A stretch of 64,000 bases of DNA, from positions 119,703 through 183,702 of the forward strand of contig CACHRP010000002.1 in assembly GCA_902582315.1 (NCBI GenBank). The letters are read 5' to 3'. Under the pieces are notes generated by a model. It worked only from the letters and a program-made list of their open reading frames with translations, did no database searches and was not told the DNA's origin. Shown here piece by piece: positions 26,412-35,340 of the stretch. The position numbers were made by a program, and so were the translations under genes. Source of the stretch: an uncultured Pelagibacteraceae bacterium (GTDB lineage: Bacteria > Pseudomonadota > Alphaproteobacteria > Pelagibacterales > Pelagibacteraceae). Each line of letters begins with the position of its first letter. Position 1 is the stretch's first letter.

Positions 26412-27587
26412 TTATCTAATATGTTTTAAAGATTTTTTCAAATCTATTATGAGATCTTCCAAATCTTCAAGTCCAATATGCAATCTGACAATATATTCGT
26501 TGCTTTTTAATTTTAAAAATTTTCTATTTCCTTGTTCTTTTATTTCCTGATGTAAAGCAAGACTTTCAAAACCACCCCAACTATAACCATGACCAAAATG
26601 ACTCAAAGAGTTAACAAATTTATCAACAGACTTTTTATTTTTTGAAGTAATTTTTAATCCCATCAATCCTGATGAACCTGAGTAATATTTCTTCCATAAC
26701 TTATAATTTTTCGAATTTTTTTTGATAGGATACAAAACTTCAATATTTTTATTTTGGGATAAAAATCGTGCTATTTTATTAGTATTGTTTTGGTGTTTAT
26801 CTAGTCTTACATCTAAAGTTCTTAAGCCTCTCATAATTAGATATGCATCATCAGGACTTAATCTTAAACCTGTCATATTATGCGCTTGTAAAACTTTTCT
26901 AAATACTCGTTGGCTCACTGCTAAACTTCCTCCCATAACATCTGAGTGTCCTGAATAATATTTAGTCCCAGAAACTATTGATAAATCGAATCCTAATTTT
27001 ACAGGTTTTAAAAAGTAAGGAGTCCCCCATGTATTATCTATTGCTGTATAGATTTTTTTAGTTTTTGCTATGGAAAGTATTTTTCCCAGATCTTGGAATT
27101 CAAAAGTATTACTTCCTGGGTTTTCTACATAAATAAGTTTAGTTTTTTTTGTGATATTTTTTTTTATAGTACTTAAATCATTTGGATTATAAAACTTTGC
27201 AAGTATTTGAAAATCTTTTAAATATTTTTCTGTTAAATTTCTAGTTGGACTATAAACTGGATCAGCAATTATTAATTCATCACCTGGTCTTAATATACTG
27301 AATAAAGTCAAAAAAACTGCACCAAATCCAGTGGGTGTCAAAAAAGTATGATAGGACTCCTCGAGTTGGGTTAATAATTTTTCTAATTCAAGAGTGGTTG
27401 AGGTGCCTTGCCTTCCATAATCAAAATAACCACCTCTTGGATTTTGTAAATTTTTTTTTTGTGTTTGTCTCAAATCACTCATTGACTTAAAAACCATAGT
27501 TGAGGTTCTAACCAATGGTGGATTTACTGAACGATTTTTAAAGTCTTTTGATGTTTGTTTTAGTATAGTTTTAAAAGATTTTTTCAT
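26412..27587 (-). CDS. metC: Cystathionine beta-lyase-like PLP enzyme
   Basis: A 391-aa Cys/Met-metabolism PLP enzyme. The PLP lysine is Lys209 in VSGTKYYSGHSDVMGG, with YVENPGSNTFEFQDL and DNTWGTPYFLKP upstream. Close to MetC (cystathionine to homocysteine, pyruvate and ammonia). Other members (cystathionine gamma-synthase, methionine gamma-lyase) are harder to exclude, though the N-terminal RTSTMVFKS and RGGYFDYGRQGTST fit the lyase. Confidence 0.82.
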   Translation of the reverse strand: MKKSFKTILKQTSKDFKNRSVNPPLVRTSTMVFKSMSDLRQTQKKNLQNPRGGYFDYGRQGTSTTLELEKLLTQLEESYHTFLTPTGFGAVFLTLFSILRPGDELIIADPVYSPTRNLTEKYLKDFQILAKFYNPNDLSTIKKNITKKTKLIYVENPGSNTFEFQDLGKILSIAKTKKIYTAIDNTWGTPYFLKPVKLGFDLSIVSGTKYYSGHSDVMGGSLAVSQRVFRKVLQAHNMTGLRLSPDDAYLIMRGLRTLDVRLDKHQNNTNKIARFLSQNKNIEVLYPIKKNSKNYKLWKKYYSGSSGLMGLKITSKNKKSVDKFVNSLSHFGHGYSWGGFESLALHQEIKEQGNRKFLKLKSNEYIVRLHIGLEDLEDLIIDLKKSLKHIR

Positions 27588-27665
27588 AAATAAATTTGAT
27601 AAGTAAGATTGACAATGCTATATCCAACAAATAAGTCAATAAAATTATAATACTAGGAGACTAAT

Positions 27666-27749
27666 ATGGGTTATCCAAAAAAACATAGGGGCCGAAGAAA
27701 AATGGGCTCTAAAAAAAGAAGAGCTCGTAAAAAAAATAAAAAAAAATAG
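27666..27749 (+). CDS. Very basic 27-aa micro-protein
   Basis: A 27-codon ORF (ATG 27666, TAG 27747-27749) with a good Shine-Dalgarno (AGGAG, 27656-27660) eight bases upwards. Seventeen or so residues are Lys or Arg, beginning MGYPKKHRGRRKMGSKKRR. It looks like an RNA- or ribosome-binding peptide, comparable in character to small ribosomal extras such as bS22/AURKAIP1-type or bTHX, but no homology is claimed. It is 11 bases before the next ORF. The A-rich codons could arise by chance; the Shine-Dalgarno and the non-lysine residues argue for a gene. Confidence 0.6.
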   Translation: MGYPKKHRGRRKMGSKKRRARKKNKKK

Positions 27750-27760
27750 ATTTTCTATTA

Positions 27761-28804
27761 ATGGTATTGTTAAATATTATTAAGAAGCTCAGATTAGCAG
27801 CGTTACTGTTATTTGTAATACCCTCAATTGCATTAATAGGTACTTTGTTATTTCACAACTATTTAATTTCATTCAATTTCCATAAAGACATTAAAATAAA
27901 CTTTGAAGTATTAGGAGATGGAAAAGTTGTTAAAAACTTATGCACCAAAGAAAATGAATTTTGTAAAAAATTAAATTTTAAAAAATCAACAAAACTCGGT
28001 GATTGTTATATAAATAAAATTTCAATTACTTATTTCACAAGTGACGGTAAAAAAATATATTTACAACCTGGTGAAGAAATTAAAACATTAAATAAAAAGA
28101 TATATTTTAAAATAAAAAAGAATGATGAATTAAATAATTCATGCATAATGAACTCGAATAGTGGTAAGCTTTATAATATTTTCCCATTTTTTTTCGAAAC
28201 AATCTATAAAATTAAAAATAATAAAAAAACTGTATTAGGTACGAATGATGTGGTGAATCCTTTTCTATATGGGGAGACTTCTATAAGCAACATCGCAAAA
28301 AGATATCCGATTAATTATCTCTTTAAAACTTTTCTATATATGGGTGTAATCGTTATGTTATTTTATTGGATTTATTTTAACAAAGTTCTTAAAATCTTAA
28401 ATCAAAATACTAAAAATTATTTGTTTTTAACCTTTGGAATTTTATCAGCTATATTTTTATTTTTACATGTTTTATTTTTAGGTTCAGTCTTTGAAAGTGA
28501 GTTATTGACAAAATTAAGAAGATCCTATGTCGTATTTTTTATATTTTTTGAGATTTTAGCCCAAGGATTTTTAATAAGAAAAATATTTTTATCTAAAGAA
28601 AAAATAAAGAATTATATAAATCCATTTATTATTTATTTGAAAATTTATTTTGTTTTAATTATAATTTTGATTACATTATCAGTGATTTTAATTTTAAGTT
28701 TATATGATTTAAAGCCAAAAATTGACTATATTCTTGAATGGAATTATTTTCTATTTTTACTGATTTTCTATTTCCTATCTTTCATTTTATGGAAAAAAAC
28801 TTAA
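27761..28804 (+). CDS. Unknown membrane protein (347 aa)
   Basis: An N-terminal helix (residues about 11-34) leads into a roughly 150-residue extracytoplasmic domain containing three to four cysteines ([21 protein letters not shown]). The C-terminal half has five hydrophobic helices. I recognise no family. The cysteine pairs suggest disulfides in the periplasm. Gene ends converge with mnmA (4-base overlap). Possibly in one transcript with the 27-aa basic protein 11 bases upstream. Confidence 0.65.
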   Translation: MVLLNIIKKLRLAALLLFVIPSIALIGTLLFHNYLISFNFHKDIKINFEVLGDGKVVKNLCTKENEFCKKLNFKKSTKLGDCYINKISITYFTSDGKKIYLQPGEEIKTLNKKIYFKIKKNDELNNSCIMNSNSGKLYNIFPFFFETIYKIKNNKKTVLGTNDVVNPFLYGETSISNIAKRYPINYLFKTFLYMGVIVMLFYWIYFNKVLKILNQNTKNYLFLTFGILSAIFLFLHVLFLGSVFESELLTKLRRSYVVFFIFFEILAQGFLIRKIFLSKEKIKNYINPFIIYLKIYFVLIIILITLSVILILSLYDLKPKIDYILEWNYFLFLLIFYFLSFILWKKT

Positions 28805-29919
28805 TTTTTAGATATCCAACCACCACCTAATACTTTATCTCCAAAATTATCTCTTGCATAGAATACACATGCTTGTCCAGGTGATATACCATATTCATCA
28901 TCAAAAAGATTTAAATGTGCATAATTATTTATAAAATTTAATTTAGATTTTATTAATCTGCCGGTAGATCTTACCTTTACAAATATTTCTTTATCAAATT
29001 CTTTTTTATCTACTAAAAGATTCAAATTTTTTAATACTATATTTCTCTTTAATAATTCGTTTTTATTACCAATAATTATTTCATTTTTTTTTGGGTCTAT
29101 GTCGATAACGTACAAAGGATCTTTTGCAGCTATTTTAATACCTCGTCTTTGTCCAATCGTAAAATTTACAATTCCATCGTGTACCCCCAAAACTTTACCT
29201 TCTGTATTTTTTATGTTTCCTTTTTTAAAAGCATCAGGTCTTATTTTTTCAATTACTGAAACATAGTCCCCATTAGGAACAAAACATATATCTTGGCTAT
29301 CCGGTTTGTCAGCAATATTTAAACCAAGTTTCTTTGCAACCTCTCTTGTTTCTTTTTTTAACATCCCACCTAATGGAAATCTTAAATAATTTAATTGTTC
29401 TCTAGTGGTGTTAAATAAAAAATAACTTTGATCCCTATTTTCATCTATTGCTCTATACATTTCTGTAATATTATTTTTTGTTAAACTTTTTACATAATGA
29501 CCAGTGATTAATGCATCAGCATTTAAATTTTTTGACTCTTGAAATAAGTCGTTAAATTTTACTGTTTTATTACATTGAACACATGGAATTGGGGTTTCCC
29601 CATTAATATAACTCTCAACAAAATTATCAACGACGCTTTCTTTAAATTTACTTTGATAATAAAAAATTTTATGCTCAATATCCAATTTATGAGCTACACG
29701 TTTTGCGTCCATTATGTCTTGACCAGTGCAGCATTGTTTTGCATTTTTGGTTTCTTTATTGTCGTCATAAAGTTTTAGAGTAATTCCAATAACATTGTAA
29801 CCTTCTTTTTTCATAATACCTGCAACAGTCGAGGAGTCGACTCCTCCCGACATAGCCACCACTACTGTGGTATCTTTAGGGTTTTTGTCTAAACCTATAG
29901 AATTTAATTTTATATTCAT
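28801..29919 (-). CDS. mnmA: tRNA-specific 2-thiouridylase
   Basis: A 372-aa MnmA, which thiolates U34 of tRNA-Lys/Glu/Gln. The PP-loop ATP site is [12 protein letters not shown]. The catalytic cysteines lie in [13 protein letters not shown] and [13 protein letters not shown]-terminal region includes [15 protein letters not shown]. Length and blocks fit the family throughout. Confidence 0.93.
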   Translation of the reverse strand: MNIKLNSIGLDKNPKDTTVVVAMSGGVDSSTVAGIMKKEGYNVIGITLKLYDDNKETKNAKQCCTGQDIMDAKRVAHKLDIEHKIFYYQSKFKESVVDNFVESYINGETPIPCVQCNKTVKFNDLFQESKNLNADALITGHYVKSLTKNNITEMYRAIDENRDQSYFLFNTTREQLNYLRFPLGGMLKKETREVAKKLGLNIADKPDSQDICFVPNGDYVSVIEKIRPDAFKKGNIKNTEGKVLGVHDGIVNFTIGQRRGIKIAAKDPLYVIDIDPKKNEIIIGNKNELLKRNIVLKNLNLLVDKKEFDKEIFVKVRSTGRLIKSKLNFINNYAHLNLFDDEYGISPGQACVFYARDNFGDKVLGGGWISKN

Positions 29920-29961
29920 ATTGATGGTATTTATACCTAATTCTATTATAAATAAAATTAA

Positions 29962-30135
29962 ATGATTTTAGATTTTGATCCAGGTGACAAAGTAATAAAT
30001 CCACTTAATAAAGAGTGGGGAATTGGCCAAGTCCAATCGATAATAAAAGAAAAAGTTACTGTAAATTTTGAAAATGTGGGGAAAAAAGTAATTAACACAA
30101 AAATTATAGAGCTAAAAAAAATATATAATGAATAG
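29962..30135 (+). CDS. DUF3553 small protein (57 aa)
   Basis: A 57-aa protein with [21 protein letters not shown] and [14 protein letters not shown], the pattern of DUF3553, a small beta-barrel-like domain found in alphaproteobacteria and at the C-terminus of some UvrD-like helicases. Function unknown; nucleic-acid contact is a guess from the helicase link. It overlaps cysQ by 8 bases, so the two are cotranslated. Confidence 0.75.
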   Translation: MILDFDPGDKVINPLNKEWGIGQVQSIIKEKVTVNFENVGKKVINTKIIELKKIYNE

Positions 30136-30901
30136 TAACGAACTTAAAAACTTAAATACCGAGTTAAAGGAATGTTTTTTGAATGCTGGAAAAAGAGCAA
30201 TGCATTTAAGAGATATGGGTTTAAAAACTGAGTTAAAAAATGATAATACACCAGTTACAAATGGAGATTTAGAGGTTAATGAAATACTCACAAATAAAAT
30301 TAAAGAACTAACTCCAAATATTCCAATTGTGTCTGAGGAAAGCAGTTTAAATAAAAAAAGTAGCGACTTAACTAAATTTTGGTTAATAGATCCAATAGAT
30401 GGAACCCATGATTACATTAATAATAAAGATGAATTCACATTAAATGCTGCTTTAATTTTGAATAAAAAACCAGAGCTCGGTATTATTTATGCCCCTGCTA
30501 AAAAAAGACTATTTTATACACACGCTCCTAAATTTTGTTTTGAATATTCAAATGGAATTGAAACAAAAATTAATTGTGAGAAAAAAACAAAGCACAATGA
30601 AATCGTTGCAGTTTCATACTCTGATAATTTAAAAACTCAAATCTCTGTAATTCATAATAAACTTGGGGTAACAAGTTTTAAAAAAATGAAAAGTTCTTTT
30701 AAATTTTGTGTAATTGCAACTGGAGAATACGATTTATATGTAGCTGAGCCTAGAGCCTCAGAGTGGGATATAGCTGCTGGTCATGCTATTTTAAAAAATG
30801 CAGGTGGTGTTATTACTGATTTTGATGGAAACGAAATTCTTTATGGGAAAAAAGATTTTAAAAACCCAAGTTTAATTGTTAAGAGATCAATAGACTTATA
30901 A
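30128..30901 (+). CDS. cysQ: 3'(2'),5'-bisphosphate nucleotidase, CysQ-like
   Basis: A 257-aa inositol-monophosphatase-superfamily enzyme. Metal-binding motifs are SEESS, WLIDPIDGTHDYIN and EWDIAAGHAIL. CysQ removes the 3' phosphate from PAP/PAPS; inositol monophosphatase activity is the alternative. Its place in a sulfur-handling genome fits PAP recycling. It overlaps DUF3553 upstream and a 48-aa membrane ORF downstream by one base. Confidence 0.83.
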   Translation: MNSNELKNLNTELKECFLNAGKRAMHLRDMGLKTELKNDNTPVTNGDLEVNEILTNKIKELTPNIPIVSEESSLNKKSSDLTKFWLIDPIDGTHDYINNKDEFTLNAALILNKKPELGIIYAPAKKRLFYTHAPKFCFEYSNGIETKINCEKKTKHNEIVAVSYSDNLKTQISVIHNKLGVTSFKKMKSSFKFCVIATGEYDLYVAEPRASEWDIAAGHAILKNAGGVITDFDGNEILYGKKDFKNPSLIVKRSIDL

Positions 30902-31047
30902 TGGATGAACAAATCAGAATAATTCTAATTATCATAGTTTCTGTATCAATTTTTGGTTTGTTAGTATTTGTTTTTGTAAAGAATTATATCAAAAGAAAAA
31001 TAGAATATTATTTATCGGAAAAAAATAAAAAAGACAAATTAGAGTAA
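30901..31047 (+). CDS. Small single-pass membrane protein (48 aa)
   Basis: ATG 30901 shares a base with the cysQ stop; TAA at 31045-31047. One strongly hydrophobic helix (residues about 6-28) is followed by a basic/acidic amphipathic tail (NYIKRKIEYYLSEKNKKDKLE). It may anchor something to the membrane; no family is known to me. The 3' end overlaps recX on the other strand. Confidence 0.55.
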   Translation: MDEQIRIILIIIVSVSIFGLLVFVFVKNYIKRKIEYYLSEKNKKDKLE

Positions 31048-31602
31048 ATTTATTATTTTTAAATATTCCTCTGTATCGATATCCATTACTTTTCTTGAAA
31101 CTTCAAAATCAAATCCTGCTCTAGCTAAAACTGCAATATCTTTTTTATAAAAAAGTGGTCTATTGCTCTCATTACGTGCTGGTCCAATTCTTTTTTTTTT
31201 ACAAAGTTTTACTGCAGAAAAAAAATCCTGATCCTCATTTTCTTCGTTAATTTTTTCAATTGTTTCATTAATATATTTATCTTTTATTCCTTTTGATAAA
31301 AGTACGCTTCTTATCTTGTTGATAGAGTTTCCACGATGTATCAAACTCTTTGCTTTGGACCTAGAGTAAAATTCATCATTTATAAATCGAGATTTTTCAA
31401 GGTCCTGAAGCACAACATCAATCAAATCTGTGAGATTTTTTTTGTTAGTATTTGGTATTTTTGATTTAATATATTTTTTTAACAAATAAGTTCTAAGCTG
31501 TTGCTTAGAAGGGGCATATTTTTCTATGTAATTAAATGAAAAATTCCTCATTTCCTCCACAGTAACCTTTAGATTTTTTTTCTTATTTTTAATAGGAATC
31601 AT
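31039..31602 (-). CDS. recX: RecX-family regulatory protein
   Basis: A 187-aa, helix-rich basic protein with the repeated three-helix pattern of RecX: LRTYLLKKYIKSK, FINDEFYSRSKAKSLIHRGNSINKIRSVLLSKGI and a C-terminal RPLFYKKDIAVLARAGFDFEVSRKVMD. RecX modulates RecA filaments. No recA lies in this window, as is common when recX is unlinked. Confidence 0.8.
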   Translation of the reverse strand: MIPIKNKKKNLKVTVEEMRNFSFNYIEKYAPSKQQLRTYLLKKYIKSKIPNTNKKNLTDLIDVVLQDLEKSRFINDEFYSRSKAKSLIHRGNSINKIRSVLLSKGIKDKYINETIEKINEENEDQDFFSAVKLCKKKRIGPARNESNRPLFYKKDIAVLARAGFDFEVSRKVMDIDTEEYLKIINLL

Positions 31603-31630
31603 TTTAAGATTTAATATATTATATTTTTTT

Positions 31631-32104
31631 ATGATTGATCAAATATCACAATATTTCACAACTGAAATGATTTTTATATGGTTGAATATTGGTGTTATTC
31701 CTTTTTGGCTCGTTTTAATTGTATTTCCACAGTCTAATATCTGTAAATATTTAGTTTCATCAATATTTCCAATTTTAGTTTTCTCTGCAATTTATACATA
31801 TCTTATCGTATTGTTTTTTAAGTCAGGATATAATTTCATTGATAATTTTAATCTTTATAAAGGTTTGGCAAACCTTAATGAGTTAATGAGTGATAATTCT
31901 TTTTTAATAACTTTTTGGATTCATTTTTTAGCAATAAATTTATTTTGTGGCTCATGGATTGTACGCGATTGCCAAAAATTTCAAATATCAAAATATTTAG
32001 CATTCGTTCCTTTATTGCTTACATATTTTGTTGGGCCATTAGGGATTTTTTTATATTGGGTAATAAGAATATTTTTTGCGAAAAGAATAAGTCTATTTGA
32101 TTAA
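31631..32104 (+). CDS. ABA4-like (DUF4281) membrane protein
   Basis: 157 aa with four hydrophobic segments. The pattern WLNIGVIPFWLVLIVFP, HFLAINLFCGSWIVRDCQ and GPLGIFLYWVIRIFF matches the ABA4-like family (DUF4281), named after a plant neoxanthin-related protein but with an unknown role in bacteria. There are no carotenoid genes in the window. Confidence 0.72.
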   Translation: MIDQISQYFTTEMIFIWLNIGVIPFWLVLIVFPQSNICKYLVSSIFPILVFSAIYTYLIVLFFKSGYNFIDNFNLYKGLANLNELMSDNSFLITFWIHFLAINLFCGSWIVRDCQKFQISKYLAFVPLLLTYFVGPLGIFLYWVIRIFFAKRISLFD

Positions 32105-32105
32105 A

Positions 32106-32489
32106 TTATACTACCTTGAAACCGTTATTTTTCATCGAAGAGAAACCACCATCAATATGTGATACATTTTTGTAACCCATATCCTTTAATGACTTGGTAG
32201 CTAAAGCTGATCTCAAACCACCTGCGCAAAATAGGACTATTTCTTTTTTCATATCAATTTTACCATTTTTAAAATAAGCACTTTGTGGATCCATCCAAAA
32301 CTCTAACATGCCTCTTGGTATATGAGCTGAATTGTCTATTCTTCCTTCCTTGTCTAATTCTCTGATATCTCTTATATCAACTAAATTACATTTATCCTCT
32401 TGAACTAGTTTTAATGCATCATCAACAGATAATGTTTTTATCTCTTGTAAAGCATTTTCAACGAGTTCTTGAGATGATTTTATAGTCAT
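32106..32489 (-). CDS. Rhodanese-like sulfurtransferase
   Basis: A 127-aa single rhodanese domain. Catalytic Cys88 lies in the loop CAGGLRSA. CDC25-like DIRDIRELDKEGRIDNSAHIPRG precedes it. It transfers sulfane sulfur; acceptor unknown. Convergent with the ABA4-like gene (1-base gap) and divergent from the glycosyltransferase-like gene. Confidence 0.87.
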   Translation of the reverse strand: MTIKSSQELVENALQEIKTLSVDDALKLVQEDKCNLVDIRDIRELDKEGRIDNSAHIPRGMLEFWMDPQSAYFKNGKIDMKKEIVLFCAGGLRSALATKSLKDMGYKNVSHIDGGFSSMKNNGFKVV

Positions 32490-32508
32490 AATGAAGTAAG
32501 TATATATT

Positions 32509-33540
32509 ATGAAAGAGTCAAAAATAAAGAAAAAAAATACATTTTTAAAAAAGATTTTCTTTAAACTTTCTAGAAGTCTAGGATACGAAGTTATGGACCA
32601 AGGTGATCTTAGTTTAAACGCCTCAGAAGGAAAAAGTTCAAATAGTTCATTATCTCAATTAGGTGTAAGCTCATTAACTCTTCCAATGGGTAAGGTTAAT
32701 ATAACAAGGCCTGTAAAATCCCTAGATATTATATTAAGAACATGTGCATCAGTTAAAATGTTAACTCAATCAAAAGAAAGAATTTTTGAAAAAGAAAAAA
32801 GCGAGTATACTCTTAGATGTCTTAAATCGATTGTAAACTCTATCAAGTTTTCTGAAAAAGAATTAAAAAAAATTAAAATTAAATTAACAATAATAGATTT
32901 TAATTCTAATCAAGAAATAATAAATAAATTTAAAACTATTCTTAATAATAACTTTTTTAACTATGAAATTAAAAAGTTAGAATACGAAAAATATAGTACT
33001 CAAATATCAAGTACTAATGAGGAAAATAAACCTGTTACTGTTAATCAAAAATCAAATATGTCGAATATTCATCAATCCATTGAATTATCTAAAAATTGTG
33101 AAGATTTAATATATTTTGTTGAAGATGATTATATACATTCAAAAAATTCAATATTGGAATTAATTTCAGCATATGAAAAATTTACTTCGCAACTAAATAG
33201 TGAAGTTTTTTTATGTCCTACTGATTATCCTTATCTGTATAGAGATGTTGAAAATACAAATATTATCATTGGTAATCAATCTCATTGGAGGAGAATTAAT
33301 CAAACATTATGTACGTTTTTAACCAGTAGAATGATGATTGATAAGTATCATGAAAATATTACTCAAATGTGTAAATTTGAGCATTATCCTTTTGAGAAGC
33401 CTTTACATAATATTTATAAAAAAGAATTTTGCTTCAGTCCCATACCTTCAATAGCAATACATTGCACGAATATTAATTCAATTTACGGATTGTCACCTAA
33501 TGTTGATTTAAAAAAACTTTGGGAGGAAGCAGCTTTCTAA
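32509..33540 (+). CDS. Glycosyltransferase-like protein (GT-A fold suspected)
   Basis: 343 aa. After a basic N-terminus, SLDIILRTCASVKML and EYTLRCLKSIVNSI followed by KIKLTIIDFNSNQE resemble the first strands of a GT2-type GT-A fold, and FVEDDYIHSKNSILEL carries an EDDY (205-208) that could serve as the DxD metal site. The C-terminal third is cysteine- and histidine-containing. Donor and acceptor are unknown. The gene stands alone and is followed by a GC-rich hairpin shared with amt. Confidence 0.55.
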   Translation: MKESKIKKKNTFLKKIFFKLSRSLGYEVMDQGDLSLNASEGKSSNSSLSQLGVSSLTLPMGKVNITRPVKSLDIILRTCASVKMLTQSKERIFEKEKSEYTLRCLKSIVNSIKFSEKELKKIKIKLTIIDFNSNQEIINKFKTILNNNFFNYEIKKLEYEKYSTQISSTNEENKPVTVNQKSNMSNIHQSIELSKNCEDLIYFVEDDYIHSKNSILELISAYEKFTSQLNSEVFLCPTDYPYLYRDVENTNIIIGNQSHWRRINQTLCTFLTSRMMIDKYHENITQMCKFEHYPFEKPLHNIYKKEFCFSPIPSIAIHCTNINSIYGLSPNVDLKKLWEEAAF

Positions 33541-33543
33541 TGT

Positions 33544-33594
33544 TGGAGGCCCCGAGGGGCCTCCACATTAACTCTTTAACACTGAGGGAGTTAA
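33544..33594. terminator. Bidirectional hairpin pair between glycosyltransferase-like gene and amt
   Basis: TGGAGGCCCC (33544-33553) and GGGGCCTCCA (33556-33565) form a 10-bp GC-rich inverted repeat with a two-base centre. A second inverted repeat, TTAACTC (33568-33574) and GAGTTAA (33588-33594), follows. They lie between two convergent genes, so they probably end both transcripts. Neither side has a good U-run, so RNA-end protection is another role. Confidence 0.7.
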
Positions 33595-33599
33595 AGTCT

Positions 33600-34901
33600 T
33601 TAGTCTCTTATTGCGTAAGCAATTACACCAGTTTCAGTAACGTCTGTACCTTTTAGTTCAGCTTCTTTACTCAATCTGATACCTATTGTATTTTTCATAA
33701 TTGCCCAAACCACAAATGCTATTACAAATACAGTTGCATTTATTGCGATCACACCTAATAACTGTGTTCCGAAATTTGCACTTGAGTTTGTAATTGGAAC
33801 TGCTAGCGTTCCCCAAACTCCTGCAAACAAGTGAGCTGGGACAGCGCCTACAACATCGTCAATTTTCATTGCGAATAAGAACTTAGTTCCATAAACCACG
33901 ATAACACCACCTACTGCACCAATTAATATCGCTGCAATTGGAGAAGGCATCAAAGGTTCAGCAGTAATAGATACTAGTCCACCTATTGCTCCATTTAACA
34001 TCTGGACTACATCTGTTTTACCTGCTGCAAGTCTAGTTACGATTGCTGCAGCCATTACACCACCACACGCTGCAAGGTTTGTATTAATAAATATTTTTGA
34101 TACTGCTACTGCATCATCAAAAGTTCCCATTGCTAGTTGAGATCCACCGTTGAATCCAAACCAACCTAGCCACAAAATAAATACTCCTATTGTTACTAGT
34201 GGAATTGAAGAAGCTGCAAATGGTTTAACTGGAGCAGGTTCACCTTTTTTAGTAAATCTACCCAATCTTGGGCCAAGTAGGATTGCACCTGCTAATGCAG
34301 CTGCACCGCCTGTAGAGTGAACTAATGTCGAACCAGCAAAATCAGCAAAACCTCTCGCTGCTAACCAGCCTCCACCCCACTGCCAGCCCATTACAAATGG
34401 ATATAAAAATCCAGTTAAAATTGCTGCAAATAAGAAAAATGGCCATAATTTAATTCTTTCAGCTAAAGTACCTGATACAATCGATACTGTCGTTGCACAG
34501 AATACCATTTGAAAATACCAATCAGATCCATCAGCGTAACCCGTGCCTATCTTACTTCCATCGGACCATGGCATAAATTTCCCTATGTAACCACCTTCTG
34601 GAATTCCATAGGCAACATTGTATCCGAACATCCAAAACATTATACCCGCTATAGAAAACAAACCGATATTCTTAGCACAAATTACTGATACACTTTTTGA
34701 GGTAACCATTCCTGATTCTAACATTGCGAAACCAGCAGCCATGAACATGACTAAGAAACCGCATATTAAGAAAAGGAAAGTATTAAAAATAAACCCAACT
34801 TCTGCAGAAACAGTTGTTGCTGCCACCCCTGCACTACTCATGTTGAGTAGAAAAAGAAGTGCTGTAGCTGGAGTAATTATTTTTCGTAAAATTTTACTCA
34901 T
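33600..34901 (-). CDS. amt: Ammonium transporter
   Basis: A 433-aa Amt/Rh protein. An N-terminal signal-like helix precedes the TM core; blocks include MLESGMVTSKSVSVICAKN, DFAGSTLVHSTGGAAALAGAILLGPR and AVPAHLFAGVWGTLAVP. The twin pore histidines are expected in the HSTGG and HLFAG blocks. A strong Shine-Dalgarno (AAAGGAG) sits before ATG. No glnK lies beside it. A palindrome and hairpin lie upstream. Confidence 0.93.
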   Translation of the reverse strand: MSKILRKIITPATALLFLLNMSSAGVAATTVSAEVGFIFNTFLFLICGFLVMFMAAGFAMLESGMVTSKSVSVICAKNIGLFSIAGIMFWMFGYNVAYGIPEGGYIGKFMPWSDGSKIGTGYADGSDWYFQMVFCATTVSIVSGTLAERIKLWPFFLFAAILTGFLYPFVMGWQWGGGWLAARGFADFAGSTLVHSTGGAAALAGAILLGPRLGRFTKKGEPAPVKPFAASSIPLVTIGVFILWLGWFGFNGGSQLAMGTFDDAVAVSKIFINTNLAACGGVMAAAIVTRLAAGKTDVVQMLNGAIGGLVSITAEPLMPSPIAAILIGAVGGVIVVYGTKFLFAMKIDDVVGAVPAHLFAGVWGTLAVPITNSSANFGTQLLGVIAINATVFVIAFVVWAIMKNTIGIRLSKEAELKGTDVTETGVIAYAIRD

Positions 34902-34980
34902 ATTATCTCCTTTAAAATTAATTAAAGGGTTCTTTTAATTTTTTGGGCAAAAATAACTAACGTTAATGAGTAAAAATAGG

Positions 34981-34997
34981 TATGCAATTATTGCATA
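34981..34997. promoter_or_regulatory. Palindrome upstream of amt
   Basis: TATGCAAT and ATTGCATA are perfect arms around a single T, about 80 bases upstream of the amt ATG. This is a good operator candidate for nitrogen control. Spacing of the TGCA half-sites does not match the textbook NtrC box, so the regulator is not named. Confidence 0.45.
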
Positions 34998-35000
34998 TAG

Positions 35001-35035
35001 TTACAGCCTTTATGAGGTTTTCATAAAGGCTGTAA
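35001..35035 (-). terminator. Terminator hairpin after the HU gene
   Basis: TTACAGCCTTTATGA (35001-35015) and its exact reverse complement (35021-35035) form a 15-bp perfect stem with a 5-base loop, 12 bases after the HU gene stop. No run of U follows on the minus strand, but length and position fit a terminator or 3'-end stabiliser. It also separates hup from the amt promoter. Confidence 0.75.
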
Positions 35036-35046
35036 AACTTAAAAAA

Positions 35047-35322
35047 CTATTTATTGAATATTTCTTTAAGTGCTTTTGCAGGCAAAAATTTTACTTTTTG
35101 TGATGCTGCTATTTGGATCTGCTCTCCAGTTCTTGGATTTCGACCAATTCTAGCTTTTCTCTTTGCTACTTTATATGTACCAAAACCAGCAATTTTAACT
35201 GAATCGTCGTTTTTCAACGCATCTAAAATTGTATTGGTAATAGTATCAAAAGTTCGCTCTGCATCTGCCTTACTTAAGTTTAGGCTTCCTGAAAGCTTTG
35301 CTACTAGTTGTTTTTTGTTCAT
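35047..35322 (-). CDS. hup: HU-family DNA-binding protein
   Basis: A 91-aa histone-like protein: MNKKQLVAKLSGSLNLSKADAE, the FGTYKVAKRKARIGRNPRTGE beta-arm with the Arg-Asn-Pro tip, and the C-terminal VKFLPAKALKEIF helix. HU versus IHF cannot be settled finally, but the sequence is HU-like. A GGAG Shine-Dalgarno precedes ATG. Confidence 0.93.
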   Translation of the reverse strand: MNKKQLVAKLSGSLNLSKADAERTFDTITNTILDALKNDDSVKIAGFGTYKVAKRKARIGRNPRTGEQIQIAASQKVKFLPAKALKEIFNK

Positions 35323-35340
35323 TTTAGCTCCGGTTTAAAG

